Positions 17,716-26,057 of a stretch of DNA of 64,000 nt are shown here, one piece after another. Made by a program: the position numbers and the translations under genes. The stretch's first letter is position 1; every line of letters begins with the position of its first letter. Under the pieces are notes generated by a model, which worked only from the letters and a program-made list of their open reading frames with translations, ran no database searches and had not been told where the DNA came from. Source of the stretch: Alphaproteobacteria bacterium (GTDB lineage: Bacteria; Pseudomonadota; Alphaproteobacteria; Rickettsiales; SXRF01); contig JAGVLO010000004.1 of assembly GCA_020049775.1 (NCBI GenBank), positions 1-64,000 of the forward strand, written 5' to 3'.

Positions 17716-18087
17716 CTATTTTTCGGAATCGATGGTGATTTTTGCCTTGGCTGCGGTTTTATCCTTCGCAGCTTTCAGGCACATCGGGCATTCGCCTTTA
17801 GCGGTACTGCCGTCTTTGCTCATCATGCACATACCGCTTTTGCAGCATTGTCCGTCCTTGCAGCACTGGCTATCGCACGTGGTGCATTTGCCATCCTTCA
17901 TGACGCACATATTGCTCTTGCAGCAGTCGCATTTGCCATCCTTGTTGGCATCCTGACAGCATCCGGACTTGCCGTCCATCATGCACATGCCGCCTTTACA
18001 GCATGACGCTTTTTCGCTGCTAAACATCGGGCCGGCACAGGCAGCGAGGAATAACAGGGCAACAATTGGAATCAGTTTCTTAAACAT
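17716..18087 (-). CDS. Cys/Met-rich lipoprotein, putative metal binder
   Basis: A 123-residue lipoprotein: basic start, hydrophobic core and lipobox LAAC with Cys17. The mature part contains about 18 more cysteines in CC and CxxC patterns plus clustered Met (repeated CCKxGMCMM-type units), ending in a Lys-rich tail. This resembles periplasmic soft-metal (Cu(I), Ag, Cd) sinks rather than a folded enzyme. No named family is recognised. It lies between the iron permease and another exported Cys/Met protein. Confidence 0.8.
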   Translation of the reverse strand: MFKKLIPIVALLFLAACAGPMFSSEKASCCKGGMCMMDGKSGCCQDANKDGKCDCCKSNMCVMKDGKCTTCDSQCCKDGQCCKSGMCMMSKDGSTAKGECPMCLKAAKDKTAAKAKITIDSEK

Positions 18088-18139
18088 AAGATCCTCTTAT
18101 TTTGAATGTGAAATAAAAATGAATAACTAGAAAAGAACT

Positions 18140-18502
18140 CTAAACACTGTTCTTGGGAGGGCGTTCAGGCATGTTGCCGGAATACATGGGGAGCGGCTGG
18201 TGCTGTGTGCTTATTCCAGCTGCCGTAGTAACAGGGTGCAGGCTTGTCTGTGTACCAGATGCATATGCCGGGGAGGGGGAGCATTTTGCGGCGCAGGCCA
18301 TATCCGCACAGCAATCCATTGTGTTTTTTGTGCGCATATCATGGCAGCTCATGGAAGAGGGCTGGTTGGATTTGCACAGCAACACAGGCGTACCCGCTGC
18401 CGCCACACACAAAAAGCAAAAGGCAAGCATCAGGAGGAACGGGTGGGGATATCTGCTCTGAGCGGACAGTATTTGCATAGCTTTAATTCTATCATGCTTC
18501 AT
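18140..18502 (-). CDS. Exported Cys/Met/His-containing small protein
   Basis: About 120 residues from ATG 18502 (a TTG at 18520 would add six). An N-terminal hydrophobic segment (PFLLMLAFCFLCVAAAG) is followed by a Cys-rich patch (SCHDMRTKNTMDCCADMACAAKCS) and a low-complexity tail. It resembles small copper-related periplasmic proteins, but no family is certain. It is transcribed with, and 52 bp upstream of, the Cys-rich lipoprotein. Confidence 0.6.
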   Translation of the reverse strand: MKHDRIKAMQILSAQSRYPHPFLLMLAFCFLCVAAAGTPVLLCKSNQPSSMSCHDMRTKNTMDCCADMACAAKCSPSPAYASGTQTSLHPVTTAAGISTQHQPLPMYSGNMPERPPKNSV

Positions 18503-18588
18503 ATATAAAAAGCCAACCAACTGATAAGAACGAAATGTATAATATCATCATGTTTTTAAATAATAAATATAATTCCACATCTATTTAG

Positions 18589-18605
18589 TTGAGAATAATT
18601 ATCAA
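18589..18605 (+). promoter_or_regulatory. Fur-like operator before the TonB-dependent receptor
   Basis: TTGAGAATAATTATCAA is a 17-bp palindrome with one mismatched pair and resembles the classic Fur consensus (GATAATGATAATCATTATC). It lies about 80 bp before the receptor start. Confidence 0.55.
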
Positions 18606-18686
18606 TAGCATTGACAGCCTCTGAAACTGGGTATAAGAGAGTGCGAATTACTCGCAACTCAACTTATGCCGGAATAATTGCTTACA

Positions 18687-20945
18687 ATGTCTCCCTACTT
18701 ACAAAAATCCCTGCCATCTGCGCTTGCCGCACTACTTGTTTCCACTGCGCTGCCTTCCTATGCAGAAACGTCTCCGCAGCCAGAAAAACGCGCAAAAGTG
18801 ATGGAGCGCGTCACGGTTATCGGCAATAAAGACCGCAAGGATGAAATACCCGGATCGGCCACCATCGTGAATGAAGAAACGCTGGATCGTTATCAGTTCA
18901 CCGACGTGCATCGCGCTTTGCAGGAAGTACCCGGAGTTACGGTGCAGGAAGAGGACGGCTACGGATTGCGTCCGAATATCGCCATTCGCGGCGGGCGCTC
19001 CAACCGCAGCGCCGACATCACCGTGATGGAAGATAATATCCTTGCTGCGCCTGCGCCATATGCCTCACCGGAAGCGTATTATTTCCCGCAGATGGACCGT
19101 ATGCAGTCGCTGGAAGTCATCAAGGGTACCGGCGCAGTGAAATATGGCCCGCGTACCACCAACGGTGTACTCAACATGGTTACCAAGCCCATTCCGTCAA
19201 AGAAGCAGGCGGATATTGTAGCCGAGGCAGGCGCGTATGAAACTTTCCGCACCGGCATCACCGCTGGTAGCAGCTTTGAGAATTACGGGTTGATGCTCAA
19301 CGCCGTACACAAGGAAACACACGGTTTCAAGGACATCGATTTCATCGGCGGCGACACCGGCTATGACGTGCAGGACGTGCTGGGCAAATTCCGCGTGCAT
19401 AGCAGCCCGGGCGCTGAGCGCTATCAGGAGCTTGAAATCAAGATGGGTTATTACGACGAATTGTCGAAAGAAACCTATGTCGGCCTGACTGAGGAAGATT
19501 TTAATGCCACGCCCAACCGTCGCTATGGTGCCAGCCAGCTCGACAATATGGATGTGGGTGCATGGCAGGCGGCGGCCACGCATTTTATCGAGCTGTCGGA
19601 CAAATACGACCTCACCACCACGCTCTACCATAACTATGTGGACCGCGCATGGTACAAGCTAGACAGTGTGCGCATCGCCGGTGTCACGCGTAGCTTAAGC
19701 GCCATATTCTCCGACCCTGTGGCTAACGCGGCTTATGTGGCGGCGCTGCAATCTCCGGATACGGCAGGCGGTACATTTGCCATCCGCGATAACGCCCGCA
19801 AATATTTTGGCCAGGGCGTGCAGACGGTGCTTGGCACGAACTACAGCCTCGGCGAAACGCAGAACAAACTTGAAATTGGCACACGCCTGCACCGCGACGA
19901 GGAAGACCGCTTCCAGCGCGACGACCGCTTTGACATGGTGGACGGGCAGGCGGTATTTACCAGCATCGGTGCGCCGGGCAGCGCGGGCAACCGCGTGCAA
20001 AGCGCTAACGCATGGAGCGGCTTTGTTGAAAACGAAATACAGTGGGAAAACTGGACAGTGACCCCCGGCCTGCGTTTTGAATACATCAACCTGAAGCGCA
20101 GGGATTACGGCAACGCCGACCCGACCCGCGCAGGTACGGCACTCACCGTGTTTGAAAACGACCTGCTGGTGTGGATACCCGGCGCGGGCGCCACCTATGC
20201 GCTTACGGATTCGTGGAAAATCATCGGCGGCGTGCATAAGGGCTTTGCGCCTCCGGGCGTACCCGGCACAGCGGGCGAGGCGGCCTTCACCAAGGAAGAA
20301 GAAAGCCTGAACTATGAATTCGGCACACGCTACCGCCAAGGTGAATGGGCGGGCGAGGTAATTGGCTTTTTCAACGATTATAAAAACCTGCTCGGGCGTG
20401 ACACGCTGTCGTCTGGCGGCGGCGGCACGGGCGATGCCTTTAACGGCGGCGAGGTGCATGTGATGGGCGTGGAAGCCACCGCGCAATATGACGCGGCGCG
20501 TGTGGCGGGCTTCTCCGAGCGCTACCGTTTCCCGTTCACGGCTACCTACACGTTGACGCATGGCGAATTTAAAAATAATTTTGTCAGCACCTTTGAAGAA
20601 TGGGGTACGGTCAGCTCCGGCGACGAGTTACCCTATACACCGCGCCACCAGCTTTATATTTCGGTTGCGCTGGAAACAGACGAGTGGGGCGTGTCGCTGG
20701 GCAGCAAGTTTGTGGATGAAATGCGCACGGTGGCGGGCAGCGGCGCGATACCGGAGCTACAGCGCATCGATTCGCATGTGGTGGTGGATATCGCCGCCGA
20801 ATATAAAATCAACGACCGCTTCAGTGCCTTCACCACCATTGAAAACGCGCTCGACGAAGAATATGTAGCGGCGCGCCGCCCTGCGGGTGCGCGCCCGGGT
20901 ATGCCGCTGATGGCCATGGCGGGCGTCAAGATTTCACTATGGTAG
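18687..20945 (+). CDS. TonB-dependent outer-membrane receptor, FecA-like
   Basis: 752 residues from ATG 18687. It has a signal peptide (LPSALAALLVSTALPSYA), a TonB-box-like ERVTVIG near residue 40, a plug domain (ALQEVPGVTVQEEDGYGLRPNIAIRGGR; VIKGTGAVKYGPRTTNGVLNMVTKP) and a long beta-barrel ending in an aromatic residue (KISLW). The plug resembles FecA-type ferric-citrate/siderophore receptors. The N-terminal signalling domain of FecA is missing, so it should not control a sigma factor. It is followed by tonB after 4 bp and preceded by a Fur-like box. Confidence 0.92.
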   Translation: MSPYLQKSLPSALAALLVSTALPSYAETSPQPEKRAKVMERVTVIGNKDRKDEIPGSATIVNEETLDRYQFTDVHRALQEVPGVTVQEEDGYGLRPNIAIRGGRSNRSADITVMEDNILAAPAPYASPEAYYFPQMDRMQSLEVIKGTGAVKYGPRTTNGVLNMVTKPIPSKKQADIVAEAGAYETFRTGITAGSSFENYGLMLNAVHKETHGFKDIDFIGGDTGYDVQDVLGKFRVHSSPGAERYQELEIKMGYYDELSKETYVGLTEEDFNATPNRRYGASQLDNMDVGAWQAAATHFIELSDKYDLTTTLYHNYVDRAWYKLDSVRIAGVTRSLSAIFSDPVANAAYVAALQSPDTAGGTFAIRDNARKYFGQGVQTVLGTNYSLGETQNKLEIGTRLHRDEEDRFQRDDRFDMVDGQAVFTSIGAPGSAGNRVQSANAWSGFVENEIQWENWTVTPGLRFEYINLKRRDYGNADPTRAGTALTVFENDLLVWIPGAGATYALTDSWKIIGGVHKGFAPPGVPGTAGEAAFTKEEESLNYEFGTRYRQGEWAGEVIGFFNDYKNLLGRDTLSSGGGGTGDAFNGGEVHVMGVEATAQYDAARVAGFSERYRFPFTATYTLTHGEFKNNFVSTFEEWGTVSSGDELPYTPRHQLYISVALETDEWGVSLGSKFVDEMRTVAGSGAIPELQRIDSHVVVDIAAEYKINDRFSAFTTIENALDEEYVAARRPAGARPGMPLMAMAGVKISLW

Positions 20946-20949
20946 TGGC

Positions 20950-21606
20950 ATGATGCTCACCGCTGGCAATTTCAGGCTTTCATCACCGGACATAATCCAC
21001 TTGCGCTTCGGCGCGTTGGGTGGGTCGGTGGCGGTGCATGGCCTGCTGCTTGCGGCATTGCTTTACACTGTGCTTCCGGCGGAGCTGCCGCCGCAGCAAT
21101 TTGTGGAAGTCACGCTGGTGGCGGGTGCGCCTGCCGAGTTGCCGCAGCCCAAACCTGTTGAGCAGCAGAAGGCAGAAACTGAAATGCCCAAGATGGACGT
21201 GGCGCCGCAACCGGACAGCGTGCCGCTGCCGCAGAAAAAAGAGCAAGCCAAGCCAGCAGAAAAAAAGCCGGAAAAGCTTTCTGAATTAAGCCCTGCCGCA
21301 GGCAGCAATAATCTCAGTGCGGTGACCACCAAGCCGCAGTTCGACGCTGCTTACTTGCGCAACCCCGCACCGGAATATCCCGCGCAGGCCAAACGCCGCC
21401 ACATGGAAGGCAGTGTGATGCTCGATGTGCTGGTATCGCCCGACGGCCAGCCGCGCTCGGTGACTGTGGCGCAGAGCAGCGGTTTTTCATTGCTGGATGA
21501 TTCGGCCAAAAACGCCGTTTCGCGCTGGAAGTTCCTGCCAGCCCGCAAAGGCACTGAAACGGTGGAAGCCCGCGTGATAGTGCCTATTGAGTTTAAGCTG
21601 CAGTAA
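20950..21606 (+). CDS. tonB: TonB energy-transducing protein
   Basis: 218 residues: short cytoplasmic start, one membrane helix at about 21-42 (GALGGSVAVHGLLLAALLYTVL), a Pro/Lys/Glu-rich periplasmic linker, and a TonB C-terminal domain (YLRNPAPEYPAQAKRRHMEGSVMLDVLVSPDGQ; SRWKFLPAR). It delivers proton-motive energy to outer-membrane receptors. Pairing with the receptor suggests a dedicated TonB. No exbB/exbD lies nearby. Confidence 0.93.
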   Translation: MMLTAGNFRLSSPDIIHLRFGALGGSVAVHGLLLAALLYTVLPAELPPQQFVEVTLVAGAPAELPQPKPVEQQKAETEMPKMDVAPQPDSVPLPQKKEQAKPAEKKPEKLSELSPAAGSNNLSAVTTKPQFDAAYLRNPAPEYPAQAKRRHMEGSVMLDVLVSPDGQPRSVTVAQSSGFSLLDDSAKNAVSRWKFLPARKGTETVEARVIVPIEFKLQ

Positions 21607-21698
21607 AAGCAAAAACGTCATACCTGATTATTTTATGTCATACCGGCGCAAAGTATAAATTTTGGCCGGTATCCATCTTTTACTAAATATAGACGTGG

Positions 21699-21718
21699 AC
21701 TCCGGCCTACGCCGGAGT
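21699..21718. repeat. Short palindromic (REP-like) element
   Basis: ACTCCGGC and GCCGGAGT pair perfectly around CTAC. The core (CCGGCCTACGCCGG) resembles dispersed palindromes common in proteobacterial genomes. It lies between tonB and the convergent PLD-like gene and may act as a terminator. Confidence 0.55.
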
Positions 21719-21731
21719 GACGGGGGTGGGG

Positions 21732-22472
21732 TTAAATTATTTGTTCCGTTCCGATATCCCACATTTTTTGAAATTTATTATGAAATTCATCAAACGCATC
21801 CGTGACTTGAATTAAAGATGCCACAGAGTTTTTAGGTCCATCTTTGAATGATGCCCCAGAAATATAACATATTTTATCATCAATAAAGAGACATCTATCG
21901 TGTGCTTGCCCTGTTACTCTTATAGTAACATCTAGGCTAGACTGTTGCTTAAAGGCTTTTACTGCGGGAATTAGTTTTGTGACGTAATCCTTAGTCAACA
22001 ACTTAACTTTGACGCCTTGTTGTACATACGGCAAATAGCTTTCAACGAAATTTGCCTCGAGATATCGATCAACAAAAAACAAGTTTATCTTGGCACTTTC
22101 TACTAATTTGCGGACTTCATTAAAAAAATCATATCCTTTACCATGATCAACTAGGATCGCAGCAGGACCTGCTACTCGCAACTGTAAGGTTGTATGAGCT
22201 TGGTGAATTGTTGTAATCACTTCATGGATTGCAGCGCTAGAAAGTTTGGCCAGCATCTGATCAACATTTCCCATAGCAATTTTAAAACTAACTGCTTCTA
22301 AGGAGTCCCACAATTTAACTAATGCCAATGCACGACCTCTCCATGCCATATTTTCTGGGGTATTGTGGCGAAAAGTAGCCCTAGGTGGCATTGAATTCAA
22401 AAGATCATCAAATTGTACGAAAAGCTCTTGCTCGGTAAGCTTGCTTTTTGAAAGAGTTATATCTGATGTCAT
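21732..22472 (-). CDS. PLD-like (phospholipase D superfamily) protein, accessory
   Basis: 246 residues from ATG 22472. The C-terminal half looks like one PLD-type catalytic unit: INLFFVDRYLEANFVESYLPYVQQGVKVKLLT, then GQAHDRCLFIDDKICYISGASFKDG, where H-D-R replaces the usual HxK spacing. The N-terminal half is helical with no known domain. A single PLD unit could dimerise as a nuclease or lipase. Codon use is AT-richer than neighbours, and it sits beside tRNA-Pro, so acquisition is likely. A defence role is possible but not shown. Confidence 0.7.
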   Translation of the reverse strand: MTSDITLSKSKLTEQELFVQFDDLLNSMPPRATFRHNTPENMAWRGRALALVKLWDSLEAVSFKIAMGNVDQMLAKLSSAAIHEVITTIHQAHTTLQLRVAGPAAILVDHGKGYDFFNEVRKLVESAKINLFFVDRYLEANFVESYLPYVQQGVKVKLLTKDYVTKLIPAVKAFKQQSSLDVTIRVTGQAHDRCLFIDDKICYISGASFKDGPKNSVASLIQVTDAFDEFHNKFQKMWDIGTEQII

Positions 22473-22569
22473 GATCCTGACCAAAACGTGATTAATCCAT
22501 AGGGTATTGATACTCGCCTACTGGCTTCGTACCGTCAAGCAGCGGCTCACTGGTAAGCAACGTCTCATC

Positions 22570-22582
22570 GGGAGACAGGATT
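22570..22582. repeat. 13-bp copy of the tRNA-Pro 3' region
   Basis: GGGAGACAGGATT is repeated at 22728-22740, inside the acceptor/T-arm part of tRNA-Pro. It may be a remnant attachment site. The stretch between the copies holds a terminator and the short ORF 22492-22689 (minus), which I do not call a gene. Confidence 0.45.
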
Positions 22583-22690
22583 GACTCGGGTCTGCTGACC
22601 CTCGCCCTAAAGGGCGACTGCGCCGTCAATTTTTGCTTGCTGCAAAAATTACGAACCACGGTTCTCATCCTGTCGACCAGCTCTACCATT

Positions 22691-22798
<108 letters not shown>

Positions 22799-22958
22799 AC
22801 ACTGGTATAGATAAAAGTCCTTCAGACAGGACAAAAGGCTTTAACACACCCGCGTACGAAGGCAAGCCTTTGCTTCAAAATCGTATTGACTGATTGCGCA
22901 GCGGTACTATGTTGCCACAATATAATACCAAATACATACAAATCTGGGAGTTAAGGCC

Positions 22959-23843
22959 TTGGCTCATATAGTGTTCAAAGGAGTTTACACCGCGCTGCTC
23001 ACCCCGTTTAAAGACGGCAAGCTGGATGAAAAGGCGTTCCAGTCATTTGTGGACTGGCAGGTTAAAGAAGGTATCAACGGCCTTGTACCCTGCGGCACCA
23101 CCGGCGAATCGCCGACACTCACGCATGAGGAACATCACCGCGTGGTCGAGCTGTGCATCGAGGTGGCCAAGGGCCGCGTGCCTGTCATGGCCGGAACCGG
23201 CTCGAATTCCACCGCCGAAGCCATCGACCTGACTCGCCATGCTAAGCAGGCAGGGGCAGACGGCGCGCTTATCGTGGCGCCCTATTACAACAAGCCGACG
23301 CAGGAAGGTATCTACCAGCATTACAAAGCCATACATGATGCTGTGGACCTTCCCATCATCATCTATAATATCCCCGGACGCAGCGTCATCAACATCACTG
23401 ACGACACGCTGGCGCGCCTGTCTGAGCTGCCTAACATAGTGGGTGTGAAGGATGCCACGGGTGACCTCGCCCGCGTCTATACCCTGCGTGCCAAGGCCAA
23501 GAAGCCGCTGCAATTGCTCTCGGGCGAGGACATGACCGCCACCGCCTTCAACGCTGCCGGCGGGCAGGGCTGTATTTCGGTGTCTTCCAACATTATGCCC
23601 AAGCGTTGCGCCGAGATTCAGGACGCCTGCATGAAGGGTGATTTTGTTAAGGCACTGGAATTAAACGAACCACTCGTGCCGCTCCATAATGTCATGTTCT
23701 GCGAAACCAGCCCTGCGCCTGTGAAGTACGCTGCCTCACTCATGGGAAAGTGCCAGCCAGACTTGCGTTTGCCGCTGGTGACACTGACGGAAGACAGCAA
23801 AAAACAGGTCGCGCAAGTGTTAAAAAGTTTACACTTGCTCTAA
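22959..23843 (+). CDS. dapA: 4-hydroxy-tetrahydrodipicolinate synthase
   Basis: 294 residues, TIM-barrel Schiff-base aldolase joining pyruvate and aspartate semialdehyde in lysine/diaminopimelate synthesis. Motifs: GVYTALLTPF, PCGTTGESPTLT, APYYNKPTQEG, the catalytic Tyr in YNIPGR and the catalytic Lys in VGVKDATGD. The start is a TTG at 22959 with GGGAG upstream, giving MAHIVFKG. Next gene smpB follows after 30 bp. Confidence 0.97.
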   Translation: MAHIVFKGVYTALLTPFKDGKLDEKAFQSFVDWQVKEGINGLVPCGTTGESPTLTHEEHHRVVELCIEVAKGRVPVMAGTGSNSTAEAIDLTRHAKQAGADGALIVAPYYNKPTQEGIYQHYKAIHDAVDLPIIIYNIPGRSVINITDDTLARLSELPNIVGVKDATGDLARVYTLRAKAKKPLQLLSGEDMTATAFNAAGGQGCISVSSNIMPKRCAEIQDACMKGDFVKALELNEPLVPLHNVMFCETSPAPVKYAASLMGKCQPDLRLPLVTLTEDSKKQVAQVLKSLHLL

Positions 23844-23873
23844 GAAAATTTTTCATCTTTATTAGCCCATCCT

Positions 23874-24350
23874 ATGTCCGGCCAACCGACCTCGTCTGGA
23901 ACTACCGCAGCGTTTAACCGCAAGGCTCGCTATGAGTACACGATTGAGGAACAGCTGGAAGCGGGAATCGTGCTGACAGGCACCGAAGTCAAGTCGTTGC
24001 GTGCGGGCAGGGCGAATATCGCCGATGCCTATGCAGCGGAAAAAAACGGTGAGATCTGGTTGCTGAATTCGCATATCGGAGAATATGCAGCCGGTAATCG
24101 CTTCAACCATGAACCGTTGAGGCACAGGAAGCTTTTGCTGCACAAGAAGCAGGTGAAAAAACTGCTCGGGCGGCTGAAAGTAAAGGGGGTAACGCTTGTT
24201 CCGCTCTCCCTTTATTTTAACAAGCGCGGCATTGCCAAGATCACGATTGCCGTGGCCATTGGCAAGAAGTCGTACGAAAAGCGGGACACAATTAAGAAGC
24301 GCGACTGGCAACGCGACAAGGCACGCATCATGCGTGATAAAAATGGGTAA
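23874..24350 (+). CDS. smpB: SsrA-binding protein
   Basis: 158 residues. SmpB partners tmRNA in rescue of stalled ribosomes. Recognisable blocks: NRKARYEYTIEEQLEAGIVLTGTEVKSLR, NIADAYA, the RKLLLHKKQ stretch, and the basic C-terminal tail KKSYEKRDTIKKRDWQRDK that mimics an mRNA codon. The dapA-smpB order is common in alphaproteobacteria. Confidence 0.97.
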   Translation: MSGQPTSSGTTAAFNRKARYEYTIEEQLEAGIVLTGTEVKSLRAGRANIADAYAAEKNGEIWLLNSHIGEYAAGNRFNHEPLRHRKLLLHKKQVKKLLGRLKVKGVTLVPLSLYFNKRGIAKITIAVAIGKKSYEKRDTIKKRDWQRDKARIMRDKNG

Positions 24351-24374
24351 ATACTGTAACGGAGTAAATGAATC

Positions 24375-26057
24375 ATGCTTGATGTTATTGCCGATTTCTG
24401 GAAACCGGTAAAAAAGATCCCACCACAGGAAAAACTACAGGAAACACAACTCCAGATTGGCAGCTCCATCGGGTTTGGCTTTGTGCCGCAGGCGCTTCTA
24501 AGCGGACGCCGCCTGTCAGTCAGTGCAGTAAATACGTATCAGTTCGGCATTGAGACGCTCACCTCATTCGTGCTGTCGCAGGACCGCGATCCGTCCGTGT
24601 CGATGATTATTGCCGAATCCGAAGGTGAACAATATCTCGCTATTTCGCGCCGCGTTCCGCTGGAAGAACGCCTCAAGCTGTTCGACACATTCGAGCTGGA
24701 AAATATTCTCGCCAAGCCGGACGCCACCCGCCTGTACTGCAAGGACAACGTAGCCGAGTTCAAGTCATGGCTGGTTGGTTCCTACAAGCGCGAAATACAG
24801 GGGCTGAAAGGTCGCATCTACAAGGGCGACTACCGCAAGCTGCCGCTGCCCGCGACAAGCGAAGGTCAGGAATTTGAATACACGCTACTGGTCAGCGATA
24901 GCAATGAACACGCCATCGAAATCGAAAAATACACCGATGGCCGCCTCGAGGTGTATGCCACCATCTACCGCCGCATAAATGATGTGGGTGAAATTTCGCA
25001 TCCGGCGAGCGAGCTGGTGCTGCGTCCTGAAATCAAGCTGGCCACCAAGCGCGACGACGTGGTGCCGACCGCTGCTGCGCCTGCCGCACCATCGCCGGTG
25101 CTGCTTGAGCCAGTGCAGGTACTCAAGCCCGCTGAAAAGCCTGCTGCTCCGGCGGCAACGCTTTCCACCAATGATGTGACTGCCGAAGTGAAGGCGGAAC
25201 TGAAAGCCGAAACCAAACAGGCCGCACCAGTTGCAACACAGCCCGTTGCTCCCGCTACTCCGGTAGCGGCTGCACCGATTAACATGACGGGTGCGCAGTT
25301 TGGCGTGGTGTCGTCTGCTATGCCTTTATCCGCACCGGTTACTCCGGTGGTGCAGCAGTCTGCGGCGCCTGCGGTTATGAGTACTTCGCCCGTAAATACG
25401 CCTTCCTCTGCCTCGTCTGCAGTTGTTGTGCCGAGGGTGGAAGTAAAGCCAGAAGTAAAAGCTGAATCAAAAATTGAGGTCAAGCCGGAGCCGAAGGCCG
25501 AAGCAAAACCTGCTGAAATAAAAGTTCAGGCTGTTGCCACTTCTGTTGTGGCCGCTGCGCCTGCTAGCGAACCGAAAGTTGAAACCAAACCTGCCGTTGC
25601 CGCACCTGTTGTGGCCGCTGCGCCTACCGCACCTAAGGAGAAAACGACTATGCCAAGCCCAGAACTCGCTGCCGTAAACGGTGTCCATGCTGATGCCGCA
25701 AAGCCAACGCTTTATGTACATAACAATGCGCCGGATGCCTCTTCGCAACAGAGCGTGAAAGCGGTTTCCCGTCCGCTCAGCCAGTTCGAAAACGATTCCA
25801 TCGAGTGTGACCTGCGCGTGGCAAACAAGCTGATCGACGAAGCTATCCGCAACGAAATGCGCTTGAACGACGTTGTTCGCCGCGTAATCGAACTGCCGGT
25901 AGCCAATCCGGAATCCGTGCAGATTCCCGTGACACTCACCGATGAGGATTATTCGCTGCTTGCTATCCGCTATAGCATTCCGGCGTCTGACCGCAACGCT
26001 ATCAAGCGCCGCATCATCGAAGACTTGAACGACTTCTCCGGCGAGAAGAAGGCTTAA
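24375..26057 (+). CDS. Large Ala/Pro/Lys-rich protein with conserved ends, unknown
   Basis: 560 residues. The N-terminal ~210 residues look like a globular alpha/beta domain (LQIGSSIGFGFVPQALLSGRRLSV; RLYCKDNVAEFKSWLVG; VYATIYRRI). The centre (about 230-450) is low-complexity Ala/Pro/Val with KAE/KPE repeats. The C-terminal ~90 residues are a charged helical domain (ECDLRVANKLIDEAIRNEMRLNDVVRRVIELP). The N-domain might be YjfK/DUF2491-related, but I am not confident. No signal peptide. Confidence 0.7.
   Translation: MLDVIADFWKPVKKIPPQEKLQETQLQIGSSIGFGFVPQALLSGRRLSVSAVNTYQFGIETLTSFVLSQDRDPSVSMIIAESEGEQYLAISRRVPLEERLKLFDTFELENILAKPDATRLYCKDNVAEFKSWLVGSYKREIQGLKGRIYKGDYRKLPLPATSEGQEFEYTLLVSDSNEHAIEIEKYTDGRLEVYATIYRRINDVGEISHPASELVLRPEIKLATKRDDVVPTAAAPAAPSPVLLEPVQVLKPAEKPAAPAATLSTNDVTAEVKAELKAETKQAAPVATQPVAPATPVAAAPINMTGAQFGVVSSAMPLSAPVTPVVQQSAAPAVMSTSPVNTPSSASSAVVVPRVEVKPEVKAESKIEVKPEPKAEAKPAEIKVQAVATSVVAAAPASEPKVETKPAVAAPVVAAAPTAPKEKTTMPSPELAAVNGVHADAAKPTLYVHNNAPDASSQQSVKAVSRPLSQFENDSIECDLRVANKLIDEAIRNEMRLNDVVRRVIELPVANPESVQIPVTLTDEDYSLLAIRYSIPASDRNAIKRRIIEDLNDFSGEKKA

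Noticed and set aside
19695-20561. Long minus-strand open frame (288 codons) inside the TonB-dependent receptor
   Set aside because: Lies fully antisense to a well-supported receptor; no recognisable domain.
22492-22689. 65-codon minus-strand open frame between the PLD-like gene and tRNA-Pro
   Set aside because: No ribosome-binding site or recognisable domain, and it spans the partial tRNA repeat. Treated as non-coding, though the region remains unexplained.
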